The notes beneath the pieces were generated by a model that saw nothing but the letters and a program-made list of their open reading frames with translations, did no database searches and was not told where the DNA came from. Below are positions 54,285 to 63,033 of a stretch of DNA of 64,000 bases, in pieces (positions within the stretch are counted from its first letter, which is position 1; every line of letters begins with the position of its first letter). Source of the stretch: Rhodococcus sp. 14-1411-2a (GTDB lineage Bacteria > Actinomycetota > Actinomycetes > Mycobacteriales > Mycobacteriaceae); assembly GCF_002259485.1 (NCBI RefSeq), contig NZ_NPGA01000008.1, positions 62,001-126,000 of the forward strand. Reading direction: 5' to 3'. Made by a program: the position numbers and the translations under genes.

Positions 54285-56399
54285 GTGGACAGCACTCGAA
54301 CCGAGAACAAGACCGTCTGGGACCGCGTCGCGGTCGCGGCCACCGGGCGTAGATCCGGGGCGCTGGCGGCAGCGATCTTCATCCTCGCCGTGGCCGTGAT
54401 GGGGTTGGTCGGCAGCAACGATTCCGCCGACCAGTCGCCGAATTCGTTGCCGACGTCGGCCGAGTCCTACCAGGTCGACGAACTTCTCGCCGAATTCCCG
54501 GATTCCGACTCCGCACCGGTGATCCTGGTTCTGAGCCGGGCCGACGGCGGCGACCTGACAGCCGCCGACATCGAGGGCGCAGCTGCCGCACAGAGCAGGC
54601 TGCTCGCCGTCGATCGCTCGGTGCCGGACGAGCCCGGCCCGCCCCCGATCGTCGCACCCGACGGCAAAGCTGCGATCGCGCTGGTCCAGGTCGATTCCGA
54701 GTTGTCGGGCTTCACGCTCAACGAACTGATCACCGAGCTGCGATCCGCGGCCGGCGACGGCCTCTCTCCCGATCTGATCGCCCAGGTCACCGGCGGACCC
54801 GCTTTCGGTGCCGACATAGCGAACTCGTTCTCCGGAGCCAACTTCACGCTTCTGGCCGTCACCGCGCTCGTGGTGGCCGTCCTCCTCATCGTCACCTACC
54901 GATCACCCATCCTGTGGTTGGTGCCGTTGGCCGTCATCGGTTTCGCCGACCGATTCGCCACCACCGTCGGTACCGCGCTGGCCCAGGCCACCGGGCTCTC
55001 CTTCGACGGTTCGACCTCGGGAATCACCAGTGTGCTGGTGTTCGGCGCAGGCACGAACTACGCACTGCTGCTCATCTCTCGATACCGCGAGGAACTGCGT
55101 CGCGAGTCCGATCATCGCCTCGCCCTGCACCGCGCCGTTCGCCAGGCCGGGCCCGCCATCCTCGCCAGCAACGCAACCGTCGTACTGGCCCTGCTGACCT
55201 TGCTCCTCGCGATGCTGCCGAGCACCCGCAGCCTCGGGGCGCTGGCCGCGGCCGGTCTCGTCGTCGCAGCAGTGTTCGTCCTGTTCGTACTGCCGCCTCT
55301 ACTGAAACTGTGCGGCCCGAAGCTGTTCTGGCCCTTCGTTCCCAAGGAGTCGGACCGTGACACCACCACGGAGGGCGTCTGGCATTCGATCGCCGCGGGA
55401 GTTGCCCGACGCCCCGTGGCCACCGCCTCGATCACGATCGTCGCACTGCTGGCCTGCTGCGCCGCACTGTTCGGGACTCAGATCGGACTCTCGCAAACCG
55501 AGCAGTTCCGTGTCACCGCCGAGTCCGTCGAAGGCTTCGACACCCTCTCCCAGCACTTCCCGGCCGGATCGGCCGATCCGATGACGGTCCTCGCTCCCAC
55601 CGCCGACATCGATGCAGTCATCAGCACCGCCGAGGGCATCGACGGAGTCGTCTCGGTCGATCGCGTCGCAGATTCCGACACCGGACTCACCCGCCTGTCG
55701 GTCGTCACCGACGCGGCCCCCGCATCCGACGAGTCGTTCGCCGTCGTCGAGGACCTCCGCGCCGCACTCACCGGTGTGGACCGCGCACTGGTAGGCGGCA
55801 GCGACGCCAAGGCACTCGACACCACCGACGCAGCGGCCCGCGATCGCCTCGTGGTCATTCCCGCTATTCTCGCGGTCGTGCTCGCCGTGCTCCTTGTTCT
55901 GTTGCGCGCCCTGGTCGCGCCCCTGATCCTGGTCGCGACAACGGTATTGAGCGCAGTGGCCGCGATCGGGATCGGCAGCTGGGTGAGCCTGCACGTCTTC
56001 GGATTCCCCGCCCTCGACGACAACACTCCGCTGTTCGCGTTCCTGTTCCTGGTCGCGCTCGGCGTGGACTACACCATCTTCCTCGTCACTCGTACCCGGG
56101 AGGAGACGCCCCAGCACGGCACCAGATCTGCCATCGTGCGGGCGGTCTCGGCCACCGGAGGTGTCATCACGAGCGCGGGAATCGTTCTGGCAGCCGTGTT
56201 CTGCGTGCTCGGCGTGCTACCGCTGATCACCCTGACCCAACTCGGAATCATCGTCGGACTCGGTATTCTGCTCGATACCTTCGTGGTACGCACAGTCGTG
56301 ATTCCCGCCCTGTTCACCCTCATCGGCCCGGGGATCTGGTGGCCGAACAGGATCGACTCGAACAAGAACACATCCGCAACCCAAGGAGCGAACATATGA
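54285..56399 (+). CDS. MMPL-family RND transporter
   Basis: This 704-residue protein is an MmpL/ActII-3-type RND exporter. It has an N-terminal helix (LAAAIFILAVAVMGLVG), a large extracytoplasmic domain, a block of five to six helices, a second extracytoplasmic domain, and a second block with LFAFLFLVALGVDYTIFLVTRTREE, the family's conserved proton-relay Asp-Tyr pair. Such proteins export lipids or siderophores across the membrane in mycolata. The start is GTG 54285, just after the MarR operator. It overlaps the lipocalin gene (ATGA). Confidence 0.92.
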   Translation: MDSTRTENKTVWDRVAVAATGRRSGALAAAIFILAVAVMGLVGSNDSADQSPNSLPTSAESYQVDELLAEFPDSDSAPVILVLSRADGGDLTAADIEGAAAAQSRLLAVDRSVPDEPGPPPIVAPDGKAAIALVQVDSELSGFTLNELITELRSAAGDGLSPDLIAQVTGGPAFGADIANSFSGANFTLLAVTALVVAVLLIVTYRSPILWLVPLAVIGFADRFATTVGTALAQATGLSFDGSTSGITSVLVFGAGTNYALLLISRYREELRRESDHRLALHRAVRQAGPAILASNATVVLALLTLLLAMLPSTRSLGALAAAGLVVAAVFVLFVLPPLLKLCGPKLFWPFVPKESDRDTTTEGVWHSIAAGVARRPVATASITIVALLACCAALFGTQIGLSQTEQFRVTAESVEGFDTLSQHFPAGSADPMTVLAPTADIDAVISTAEGIDGVVSVDRVADSDTGLTRLSVVTDAAPASDESFAVVEDLRAALTGVDRALVGGSDAKALDTTDAAARDRLVVIPAILAVVLAVLLVLLRALVAPLILVATTVLSAVAAIGIGSWVSLHVFGFPALDDNTPLFAFLFLVALGVDYTIFLVTRTREETPQHGTRSAIVRAVSATGGVITSAGIVLAAVFCVLGVLPLITLTQLGIIVGLGILLDTFVVRTVVIPALFTLIGPGIWWPNRIDSNKNTSATQGANI

Positions 56400-57025
56400 A
56401 GATCCGCAACGCATTCGGCCGCACCGCACTCGTCGGTGCCCTGGCCGCAGGCGCACTGCTGACCGCGGCCCCCGCTCAGGCGCAGCCGGTCGGACCACTG
56501 GGATCGGTCGGACTCGAGCCGCTGGCTCCGATCCCGTCACTCGATGTCGAGCGCTACCTGGGCACCTGGAACCAGGTGGCCGCGGTGCCGCAGCCGTTCA
56601 ACCTGATCTGCGCCCGCGACACCCAGGCGAACTATCAGTTGATCGACGAAGCCAACATTCGCGTCGAGAACACCTGCACCACCTGGACGGGCCAGGAAAA
56701 CCGCATCGTCGGTAACGCACGAGTCAACGACACTGTCACCAATGCCCAACTGCACGTGAGCTTTCCGGGCGTTCCCACGCAGGAGAGCCAGGAAGGACCG
56801 ACCAACTACATCGTCGCCTACATCGCCGACGACTACTCGTGGGCGTTCGTCGGAAGCCCAACCCGCACGTCCGGATTCGTGCTCAAGCGCACGCCCGACG
56901 TCAGCGTCGAGCAGTTCCGCGAGATCCGCGGCGTCGTCGAATCGCTGGGTTACGACTCGAACTTCATCACCACGACACCCACCCCGGGCGGCGCGACGAC
57001 CATTCAGCAGCTCTCGACGGTGTAA
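56396..57025 (+). CDS. Secreted lipocalin (Blc-like)
   Basis: This 209-residue protein has a Sec signal peptide with likely cleavage after AQA (about residue 29), then a lipocalin domain starting with the GxW motif in YLGTWNQVAAVPQPFNLIC (Gly56, Trp58) and two conserved cysteines. Bacterial lipocalins bind fatty acids or lysophospholipids. Its ATG overlaps the MMPL stop, so it is made with the exporter and may accept its lipid outside the membrane. Confidence 0.9.
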   Translation: MKIRNAFGRTALVGALAAGALLTAAPAQAQPVGPLGSVGLEPLAPIPSLDVERYLGTWNQVAAVPQPFNLICARDTQANYQLIDEANIRVENTCTTWTGQENRIVGNARVNDTVTNAQLHVSFPGVPTQESQEGPTNYIVAYIADDYSWAFVGSPTRTSGFVLKRTPDVSVEQFREIRGVVESLGYDSNFITTTPTPGGATTIQQLSTV

Positions 57026-57033
57026 TGCCTGCG

Positions 57034-57113
57034 GCAGTGGTGCGGCTCCGTTTCCGGGTCGTTTCGCGGGCTCCACTCCCGCGTGCCCCAGGGGCACTCG
57101 ACCGCACCACTGC
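57034..57113. terminator. Nested hairpins between the lipocalin and FKBP genes
   Basis: GCAGTGGTGCGG (57034-57045) and CCGCACCACTGC (57102-57113) form a perfect 12-bp outer stem. Inside are GCGGG/CCCGC (57066-57070, 57078-57082) and GTGCCCC-A-GGGGCAC (57083-57097). It spans almost the whole convergent gap. Bases 57056-57081 nearly repeat 48224-48249. Confidence 0.6.
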
Positions 57114-57115
57114 GG

Positions 57116-57724
57116 CTACGCCGCGCTGAGGATCGAGATCGCGAAGATCAAGCTGTCGCCCGGCTCGATTCCGGCCGCCGGATTGCCGCTCGCGTATCCG
57201 TCGGCCGAGGTGACCGCAACGGCGACGGTCGAGCCGACGGTCTGTCCGGCGATGGCCTTCTGGAAGCCTGCGACAACTCCGTCCAGCGGGAATTCGACCG
57301 GCGCGCCCCGCTCGAAGCTGCTGTCGAACGTTTCCCCGGTGCGTCCGTTGACGCCCATGTAGCAGACGGACACCTCGGCGTCGGCTGCAACGACCGGTCC
57401 GTCCCCCGCCATCAGCGTTTCGACCTGTGTCTCGCCGACGGCGAACGGTGTGTCGACGGTGACCGCGGGCGCGGCCGTGTCGGTGGATCCGACGACGGCC
57501 ATGCTGCCGGAGTCCCCGTCCAGCGTCCATTCCGGAATGGCTGCCGCGTCGGGTGCCGCCGTGGGGCAGGTGCTCGAGGTGGCCGGGGCACCGGCGTCCG
57601 ACGACGCGGAGGACGTGGAGGGTGCCGGGGACGAGGTGTCCTCGTCCGAGCTGCATGCGCCCGTCAGCAGGACGAGCGAGACGGAGGCGGCCAGGAACAT
57701 GGTGCGGGTGTAGGAGTTTTTCAC
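57116..57724 (-). CDS. FKBP-type peptidyl-prolyl isomerase lipoprotein
   Basis: This 202-residue protein has a signal peptide with lipobox TGAC (Cys24), a Ser/Ala/Pro-rich linker and a C-terminal FKBP domain (VCYMGVNGRTGETFDSSFERG, PLDGVVAGFQKAIAGQTVGS). It should assist folding of exported proteins at the cell surface. It starts at GTG 57724, with ATG 57700 as alternative. In-frame sequence upstream to 58681 is a shadow of the adjacent reductase gene. Confidence 0.92.
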   Translation of the reverse strand: MKNSYTRTMFLAASVSLVLLTGACSSDEDTSSPAPSTSSASSDAGAPATSSTCPTAAPDAAAIPEWTLDGDSGSMAVVGSTDTAAPAVTVDTPFAVGETQVETLMAGDGPVVAADAEVSVCYMGVNGRTGETFDSSFERGAPVEFPLDGVVAGFQKAIAGQTVGSTVAVAVTSADGYASGNPAAGIEPGDSLIFAISILSAA

Positions 57725-57759
57725 CGCGCCCACGCTACAAGTACCGCCCCCGATGTCCG

Positions 57760-58614
57760 TCACACTGCGGCGCGGAGTACTTCTGCGACCGGGGTGGACG
57801 CTCGACCGATCAGGGCCTGCAGGTCTCCGGAATCGGTGTCGAGCTCGCCGCGGGCGATCCCGGCATCCGCGCTGGCCAGCATGGTTGCCACGAAGTCGGG
57901 CAGTCCTGCGCCCTGGAGAATCGCGGCGTACTCGGACTCGGAGACGTCCTTGTAGGCGATCGGCTTGCCGGAGAGTTCGCCGATGACGGCCGCGAGCTCG
58001 GCGTAGGTGAGGCGTTCGTCGCCGCCGAGCTCGTAGATCTTTCCGCCTTGATCGTCGAGTGTCAGCACGGCAGCGGCCGCGGCGGCGAAGTCGACGCGAG
58101 ACGCGGCGGCGAGCTTGCCGTTGCCTGCCGCGCCGAGGAGCACTCCGCTCTCGACGGTCTGGGCGAGCGAACCGAGGTAGTTCTCCCAGTACCAGCCGTT
58201 GCGCAGGAATACCGCGGGGATGCCGGACGCGGCGAGGCGTTCCTCGGTCGCCTTGTGCTCGGGCGCGAGGCTCACTCCCGAAGTGTCTGCGGCCAGCAGG
58301 CTGGTGTAGGCGATCAGGCCCACTCCGGCAGCCTCCGCTGCCTCGATCACGTTGGTGTGCTGCGCAATTCGCTGACCCACCTCCGAGCCCGAGACGAGCA
58401 GAAGCTTGTCGACGCCGGCGAGAGCCGCCGTCATCGCGGCGGAATCGGAGTAATTGGCGACCCGAACCACGACGCCGCGTTCGGCCAGCGGAGAGGCCTT
58501 GTCCGCGTTTCGGACGACCGCCACGATGTCGGCGGGTGCGACACCACGCTCGATGAGTGCGTCGACGACGAGTCCGCCGAGATTGCCCGTTGCTCCTGTT
58601 ACCGCTGTGGTCAT
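57760..58614 (-). CDS. NAD(P)-binding reductase (NmrA/QorB-like atypical SDR)
   Basis: This 284-residue protein has an N-terminal Rossmann motif TGATGNLGGLVVDAL, NADP-binding features of the QorB/NmrA group and no classical YxxxK catalytic pair in the usual place. QorB-like members reduce quinones with NADPH. It is divergent from an HxlR regulator at 58728, the classic QorB/HxlR-type arrangement for electrophile or quinone stress. Confidence 0.92.
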   Translation of the reverse strand: MTTAVTGATGNLGGLVVDALIERGVAPADIVAVVRNADKASPLAERGVVVRVANYSDSAAMTAALAGVDKLLLVSGSEVGQRIAQHTNVIEAAEAAGVGLIAYTSLLAADTSGVSLAPEHKATEERLAASGIPAVFLRNGWYWENYLGSLAQTVESGVLLGAAGNGKLAAASRVDFAAAAAAVLTLDDQGGKIYELGGDERLTYAELAAVIGELSGKPIAYKDVSESEYAAILQGAGLPDFVATMLASADAGIARGELDTDSGDLQALIGRASTPVAEVLRAAV

Positions 58615-58656
58615 GATCGAACTCCTGAAGTCGAGGTGTCGAGTACACCCTCACTA

Positions 58657-58702
58657 TGCACTTACTTTTCGTGCAGTGCAAGCTTTCCAGTCATTACTGA
58701 CT
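58657..58702. promoter_or_regulatory. Inverted repeats in the reductase/HxlR divergent promoter
   Basis: TGCAC (58657-58661) and GTGCA (58671-58675) are separated by 9 bases. AGTCA (58689-58693) and TGACT (58698-58702) are separated by 4. Either could be the HxlR site; both lie between the divergent starts at 58614 and 58728. Confidence 0.5.
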
Positions 58703-58727
58703 CTTTGATATGCGCTAGCATGGCGAT

Positions 58728-59102
58728 ATGTCCGAGCCCGCAGAATCTCTCGAAGCGTCCGTCTTCGCGCGTGACTGTGCGTCGAGGCAGACATTGCAGA
58801 ACGCCACCAGCAGGTGGGGCGTGCTCGCCCTCGCCGCACTCACCGAGGGCGACTATCGATTCAACGCGTTGCGTCGACGCGTCGACGGCGTCAGCGAACG
58901 CATGCTCTCGCAGACCCTCCAGACCCTCGAGCGGGACGGCCTCGTGGTCCGCACCGTCCTCGAGACCATTCCGCCGAAGGTGGAGTACAGCCTCACCCCG
59001 CTGGGACGCGACGTCGGTACCCGATTGAGCGATCTCATCGAACTGATCGAAGGCAACATGCCTGCCGTCCTCGAGTCACGCGCCGAACACGACGCCCGCT
59101 GA
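58728..59102 (+). CDS. HxlR-family transcriptional regulator
   Basis: This 124-residue winged-helix protein has an N-terminal cysteine (ARDCASRQTL) at the position used for redox sensing in HypR/QorR-type HxlR proteins, then VLALAALTEGDYRFNALRRR and SERMLSQTLQTLERDGLV. It probably controls the divergent NAD(P)-reductase gene through oxidation of that cysteine (inference). Confidence 0.92.
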   Translation: MSEPAESLEASVFARDCASRQTLQNATSRWGVLALAALTEGDYRFNALRRRVDGVSERMLSQTLQTLERDGLVVRTVLETIPPKVEYSLTPLGRDVGTRLSDLIELIEGNMPAVLESRAEHDAR

Positions 59103-59112
59103 TCGGCTGGGT

Positions 59113-59463
59113 TCAGGCGGGCGGCGTCACCAGGCACCACTCGTTGCCCTCGGGATCGAGCAGCACCTGGAAGGTTCCCGCCGCGTCGGAGTGTCGGTCG
59201 CCGAGCACCCTCGCACCCAGGGCGACGGCCGACCCGACGGCACGGTCGATATCCGGTACGGCGACGTCGAGGTGCAGCCGGTTCTTACCCGCTTTGCCCT
59301 CCGGGACTCGCTGAAACGCCAGCCGAGTGAACCCGGGGACGTCAACGAAGTGCCATGCGGCGTCACGCACCATCGGCTCTCCGCCGAGTATCGCGGCCCA
59401 GAATTGCGCCAGCGATGCCGGGTCCGTGCAGTCGAAAACGACCTCGTCGATGCGTCCGATCAC
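59113..59463 (-). CDS. VOC-family (glyoxalase/bleomycin-resistance fold) protein
   Basis: This 116-residue VOC protein starts GRIDEVVFDCTDPASLAQFWAAILGGE and ends with DPEGNEWCLV, the two-module beta-alpha-beta-beta-beta fold with metal-site-like positions. It has no assigned substrate. It converges on the HxlR gene, with 10 bases between stops. The 208 bases from 59464 to 59671 carry the promoter and a GGGGAGG ribosome site for the next gene, and I see no gene there. Confidence 0.88.
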   Translation of the reverse strand: MIGRIDEVVFDCTDPASLAQFWAAILGGEPMVRDAAWHFVDVPGFTRLAFQRVPEGKAGKNRLHLDVAVPDIDRAVGSAVALGARVLGDRHSDAAGTFQVLLDPEGNEWCLVTPPA

Positions 59464-59671
59464 GGTCCGATCCTAGAGGCCACGCATACCCACCAGCGCG
59501 TTATTTCAGCGTGATACTACCGAGACGTTTCCGTGATGATGCCGAACCCGTGCCGCGTTCGGACCCGTCGAGACTCGACTCCAGGGCGTGCGGGCCCTGC
59601 GCACCATCGGCCCGACGACCGACACGCTCGGCACACCGGTGCCGACGCACTGATCTGGGGAGGCATTCACC

Positions 59672-60151
59672 ATGTTCCACACCAAGAGGATTGTCGGCGG
59701 GGCGGCAGCATTCGGATTCGCGTGTGCATTCGCGGCACTGGTACCCGGGACTGCATCCGCAGCACCGGTCGCCTGCACCACCGCACCCGGAGGGGCCGAT
59801 GTCGCTGCGCTCGTCGGAGGATCGCAGTGCGACAGCTCCGCAGACGTCGCGAGTGCGGCGGCCGGTCTCGGCCTCGAAGGCTGGGGTTCGGCCGAGGCGA
59901 TGAACAACGCAGCCGCCCTTGCACTCGGACTGAACGGTGGAACTGCAGTGAGCAACGGCAGTTTCGGTGGCGCGCCTGCAGCGATCGCCTTCGGCCCCGG
60001 TGCTGTCGCACAGAACACGGCAGCCGGTCTCGGGCTCTCCATCGCGGTGGCAGCACCGGGCTCCACTATCACCCTCACCCCGAACGGCGCGGTGTGCAAC
60101 GGTGCCGGAATCGCGGGCAGCTTCACCACCCTGCAGGGCTGCATCGGCTGA
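59672..60151 (+). CDS. Secreted Ala/Gly-rich protein with four cysteines, function unknown
   Basis: This 159-residue protein has a Sec signal peptide ending near TASAAP (about residue 30). The mature part is rich in Ala, Gly and Asn and has four cysteines (in VACTTAP, SQCDSS, AVCNGAG and QGCIG), which could form two disulfides. GGGGAGG lies upstream of the ATG. I do not recognise a characterised family; similar short secreted Ala/Gly-rich proteins are common in mycolata. Confidence 0.82.
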   Translation: MFHTKRIVGGAAAFGFACAFAALVPGTASAAPVACTTAPGGADVAALVGGSQCDSSADVASAAAGLGLEGWGSAEAMNNAAALALGLNGGTAVSNGSFGGAPAAIAFGPGAVAQNTAAGLGLSIAVAAPGSTITLTPNGAVCNGAGIAGSFTTLQGCIG

Positions 60152-60296
60152 CGTGCGCCACGGGGGGGTGCGAGTGGGCGATATGGATGTCACCGAAGGC
60201 TGTGTGATCTACAGTCTCAGTGACCGGCAGTCTCGGTCACCCACAATCTCGGAACGCGAGTCGGAAACGGCACGCTGAACAAGGAGTTCGACGGCA

Positions 60297-60392
60297 ATGA
60301 TGTCCTACCTGCTCTACGACGTTCTGCTCCCCCAACTCGGCCACGACGTCGCGTCGTACTGGGCACACCTGCTGGTTGTCGCCCCGATCTGA
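60297..60392 (+). CDS. 31-residue hydrophobic peptide, function unknown
   Basis: The frame begins ATG-ATG at 60297/60300, with AAGGAG at 60281-60286 ten bases upstream, and ends TGA at 60390-60392. The peptide reads MMSYLLYDVLLPQLGHDV and then a hydrophobic stretch ending WAHLLVVAPI, enough for one short membrane helix. A strong terminator follows at 60417. It occupies the only ORF-like part of the 325-base gap 60152-60476. The rest holds a GTGACC/GGTCAC hairpin (about 60211-60232) and presumed promoter sequence. Confidence 0.5.
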   Translation: MMSYLLYDVLLPQLGHDVASYWAHLLVVAPI

Positions 60393-60416
60393 GTTCTTTC
60401 TACCTTCCACGACGAA

Positions 60417-60455
60417 GACATCCCCGCTCGGCCGTCTCGGCCGGGCGGGGATGTC
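60417..60455. terminator. Strong hairpin terminator
   Basis: GACATCCCCGC (60417-60427) and GCGGGGATGTC (60445-60455) form a perfect 11-bp stem. Inside, CGGCC and GGCCG (about 60429-60443) pair again. It lies between the small peptide ORF and the convergent CNNM-type gene and can serve both. Confidence 0.8.
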
Positions 60456-60476
60456 TCGTTCGAAACCGGAATCGAA

Positions 60477-61496
60477 TCAGACCGGCTGGGGCAACAGTCG
60501 GGTCAACACATCAGACAGGGTCACGACGCCGACGCTGCGAGCCGGATCGTCCGCCGCCGCCGAACCGTCGACCACCAGTGCCAGGTGATGCCGGGTCTCG
60601 CGCATCGACTGCAGGGCAACGTACACCGGCGTCGTCGCCTCGAGCGTGTATGCCGGACGCGTGATCTCGGCGAGGGTCTGCGGAGCGGTCAACGTGTCGC
60701 GCACGTGCACCACGCCCTTGACCACGTCCGCGTCGCTGACCAGGATCCGCAGATGTCCCGAGCGACGTGAGGCCTCGCGCACGTCGTCGATCGTCGCTGT
60801 GGACGGTACCGACGTGGGCTTGCCGAACTGACGCACCAGGTCACCGACGGTCAATTCCTGCAGTTCCAGCGCACTCGAGATCTGCGCCTGATAGCTGGCA
60901 TCGAGGGCACCGACGTTCACCGAATGCTCCACCAGCTGCCGAAGGTCGTCCGCGTTCTGGCCCGTACCCACGGTGTCGGCCGGTTCGACGCCGACCCGCC
61001 GCAGGCACCAGTTCGCCATGTTGTTCAGTGCCGTCAGCACCGGACGGGTGAGAAACATGAACGCGCGCATAGGGATTGCGAGCATCGTCGCGGACTTCTC
61101 CGGATGGGCGATGGCCCAGGACTTCGGAGCCATCTCACCGACCACCAGGTGCAGGAAGGTGACGATGATCAGCGCGAGCACGAAACCGAGGACGTCGGCG
61201 AACCAGTACGGCAGGCCGCCGCTCTCGAACAGGGGCGTGAGCCAGTAGTGCACGGCCGGCTTCGTCGTCGCACCGAGACCGAGGGTGCAGACGGTGATGC
61301 CGAGCTGGGAGCCGGCGAGCAGAACCGTCAGCTCGGACGAGCTGCGCAGCGCCGCACGAGCGGAGCGTGAATTGGGTGCCGCGTCTTCGAGCCGATGCCG
61401 CTTGGCGGCCAACAGCGCGAACTCGACGGCCACGAAGAAGGCACTGGCAGCGATGAGTCCGATCGTGACGGCCAGGAAAATCCAGATGTTGCTCAT
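60477..61496 (-). CDS. CNNM/hemolysin-C-family membrane protein (DUF21 plus CBS)
   Basis: This 339-residue protein has a DUF21/CNNM domain with about four helices (WIFLAVTIGLIAASAFFVAVEFALL, and LALIIVTFLHLVVGEMAPKSWA) and a CBS pair (from about residue 205 to the end). It lacks the CorC_HlyC domain that its neighbour has. CNNM/CorC proteins are linked to Mg2+ or Co2+ efflux or homeostasis. The ATG overlaps the neighbour's stop (ATGA), suggesting a heteromeric pair. Confidence 0.92.
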   Translation of the reverse strand: MSNIWIFLAVTIGLIAASAFFVAVEFALLAAKRHRLEDAAPNSRSARAALRSSSELTVLLAGSQLGITVCTLGLGATTKPAVHYWLTPLFESGGLPYWFADVLGFVLALIIVTFLHLVVGEMAPKSWAIAHPEKSATMLAIPMRAFMFLTRPVLTALNNMANWCLRRVGVEPADTVGTGQNADDLRQLVEHSVNVGALDASYQAQISSALELQELTVGDLVRQFGKPTSVPSTATIDDVREASRRSGHLRILVSDADVVKGVVHVRDTLTAPQTLAEITRPAYTLEATTPVYVALQSMRETRHHLALVVDGSAAADDPARSVGVVTLSDVLTRLLPQPV

Positions 61497-62896
61497 CGGT
61501 GCACACTTTCCTTCGACTCGGCCGACTCGTCGTCGTGTTCGGGGTCACGCTCGCCGAGCGTCAGAGTCAGCAGGGACGGGACGTGGCTGTCGATCTCCTC
61601 GATCTCGAGGATGACGAAACGAACGGGACTCTCCTCGTCGTTCGCCAGATCGGCGTTGTCCGGTGGTAGGTCCACTTCGATCCGTTCCCCGACATCGGGG
61701 AGAGATCCGTTGTGCGCGATGGCGAAACCGGCAATGGTCTCGTAGTCGCCCTCGGGCAGATCGATGCCGATGGCGCGTTCGACCTCGTCGACGTGCACCT
61801 CACCGGCCATGGTCCAGCTGCCGTCGTCGGCACTGACCGGGCTCGGATCGGACAGGTCATCGTCGTGCTCGTCGGCGATCTCGCCGACCAGCTCCTCGGC
61901 CAGGTCCTCGATCGTGATGACGCCGGTCAGACCACCGTATTCGTCGATCACACAAGCCAATTGGTTCTTGGTCGAGCGCAACTCGCGCATCGCGTCGGGC
62001 AGGGTCTGGATCTCCGGGAGAATCAGCGCGTCACGCGTGAGCTCGGAGATCGGTGTGGAACCCGGCACTGTTGCGGACAGGACGTCCGTGAGATGGACGA
62101 CGCCGACGATACCGTCGTCCTCGTCGAGCACCGGATACCTCGAGTGCTCCTGCCCCATCAGGGCAGCGACCTCGCTGAGGGTGTCGGTGTCTCGGACCGT
62201 CGCCGATCGCGAGCGCGGGATCATCGCGTGTTCGACTGTGCGAGTGGGGAAGTCGAGGATTCGATCGAGCAGCGTCGACAATTCGTCGGGCAGATCGCCG
62301 GTTTCGCGGGAATCCGAGACGATGTGCTCGAGGTCGCGCAGGCTCGCCGAGTGCTCCACGTCGTGGACCGGCTCGATCTTGAGAGCCTTGAGCAACAGGT
62401 TCGACGACTGGTCGAAGATGGTGATCAACCACCCGAAGAGCTTGAGGTAGATGGTCGTCGACAGCGAGAGCCATCGAGCCACCGGCTCGGGGCGGGCGAT
62501 GGCGAAGTTCTTCGGGAACAGTTCACCGAAGAGCATCTGCACGAACGTCGCGAACGTGATGGCCAGAACGGCACCGAGGCCGACACCGACGGCCGTCGGA
62601 ACTCCGACGCCGCCCAGTATCGCGCCGAAGGACTGACCGATCAGCGGTTCGGCGACGTAGCCGACCAGCAGGCCGGTGACCGTGATGCCCAGCTGCGCAC
62701 CGGACAGCATGAACGACGTGCGCTTGGTGACGGTCAGGGTACGAGCGGCGACGGCGTCACCGGCCTCGGCACGCGCCTTGAGCCGGGACCGGTCGACGGT
62801 CATGTACGCGAATTCCTGGGCTACGAAGTAGCCGGTCGCGACGGTGATGAGGAAAACGACGAGCAGGCCGAGCAGAAGAGTGAGCAGAACGCTCAT
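61493..62896 (-). CDS. CNNM/CorC-type membrane protein with CBS and CorC_HlyC domains
   Basis: This 467-residue protein has an N-terminal DUF21 domain (VLLTLLLGLLVVFLITVATGYF, MLFGELFPKNFAIA), two CBS domains (about 215-335), and a C-terminal CorC_HlyC domain (WTMAGEVHVDEVERAIGIDLPEGDYETIAGF), followed by an acidic tail. It probably handles divalent cations at the membrane. ATG 62896 (SVLLTLLL) is preferred to the upstream in-frame start at 62917. It is the first gene of a two-gene operon. Confidence 0.93.
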   Translation of the reverse strand: MSVLLTLLLGLLVVFLITVATGYFVAQEFAYMTVDRSRLKARAEAGDAVAARTLTVTKRTSFMLSGAQLGITVTGLLVGYVAEPLIGQSFGAILGGVGVPTAVGVGLGAVLAITFATFVQMLFGELFPKNFAIARPEPVARWLSLSTTIYLKLFGWLITIFDQSSNLLLKALKIEPVHDVEHSASLRDLEHIVSDSRETGDLPDELSTLLDRILDFPTRTVEHAMIPRSRSATVRDTDTLSEVAALMGQEHSRYPVLDEDDGIVGVVHLTDVLSATVPGSTPISELTRDALILPEIQTLPDAMRELRSTKNQLACVIDEYGGLTGVITIEDLAEELVGEIADEHDDDLSDPSPVSADDGSWTMAGEVHVDEVERAIGIDLPEGDYETIAGFAIAHNGSLPDVGERIEVDLPPDNADLANDEESPVRFVILEIEEIDSHVPSLLTLTLGERDPEHDDESAESKESVHR

Positions 62897-63033
62897 TCGC
62901 CGGACACCGCCTCGCACGTAGTAGCTGTGGTGCGGGGGGCCGTGTCCGGCCCGGGTTTATCGCTGTCCATGATTCCTCAGGGTCGTAATGGGTGAAGTTT
63001 GTCCGATACTACCGGGTCGAAGTCGGTGTCGGG

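Noticed and set aside
57725-58681. N-terminal extension of the FKBP lipoprotein
   Set aside because: It is the wrong frame of the NAD(P)-reductase gene; the lipoprotein signal peptide starts at 57724.
59533-59671. Arg/His/Pro-rich frame upstream of the secreted protein gene
   Set aside because: Its composition is typical of a wrong-frame read, and it runs on out of frame through the secreted protein gene.
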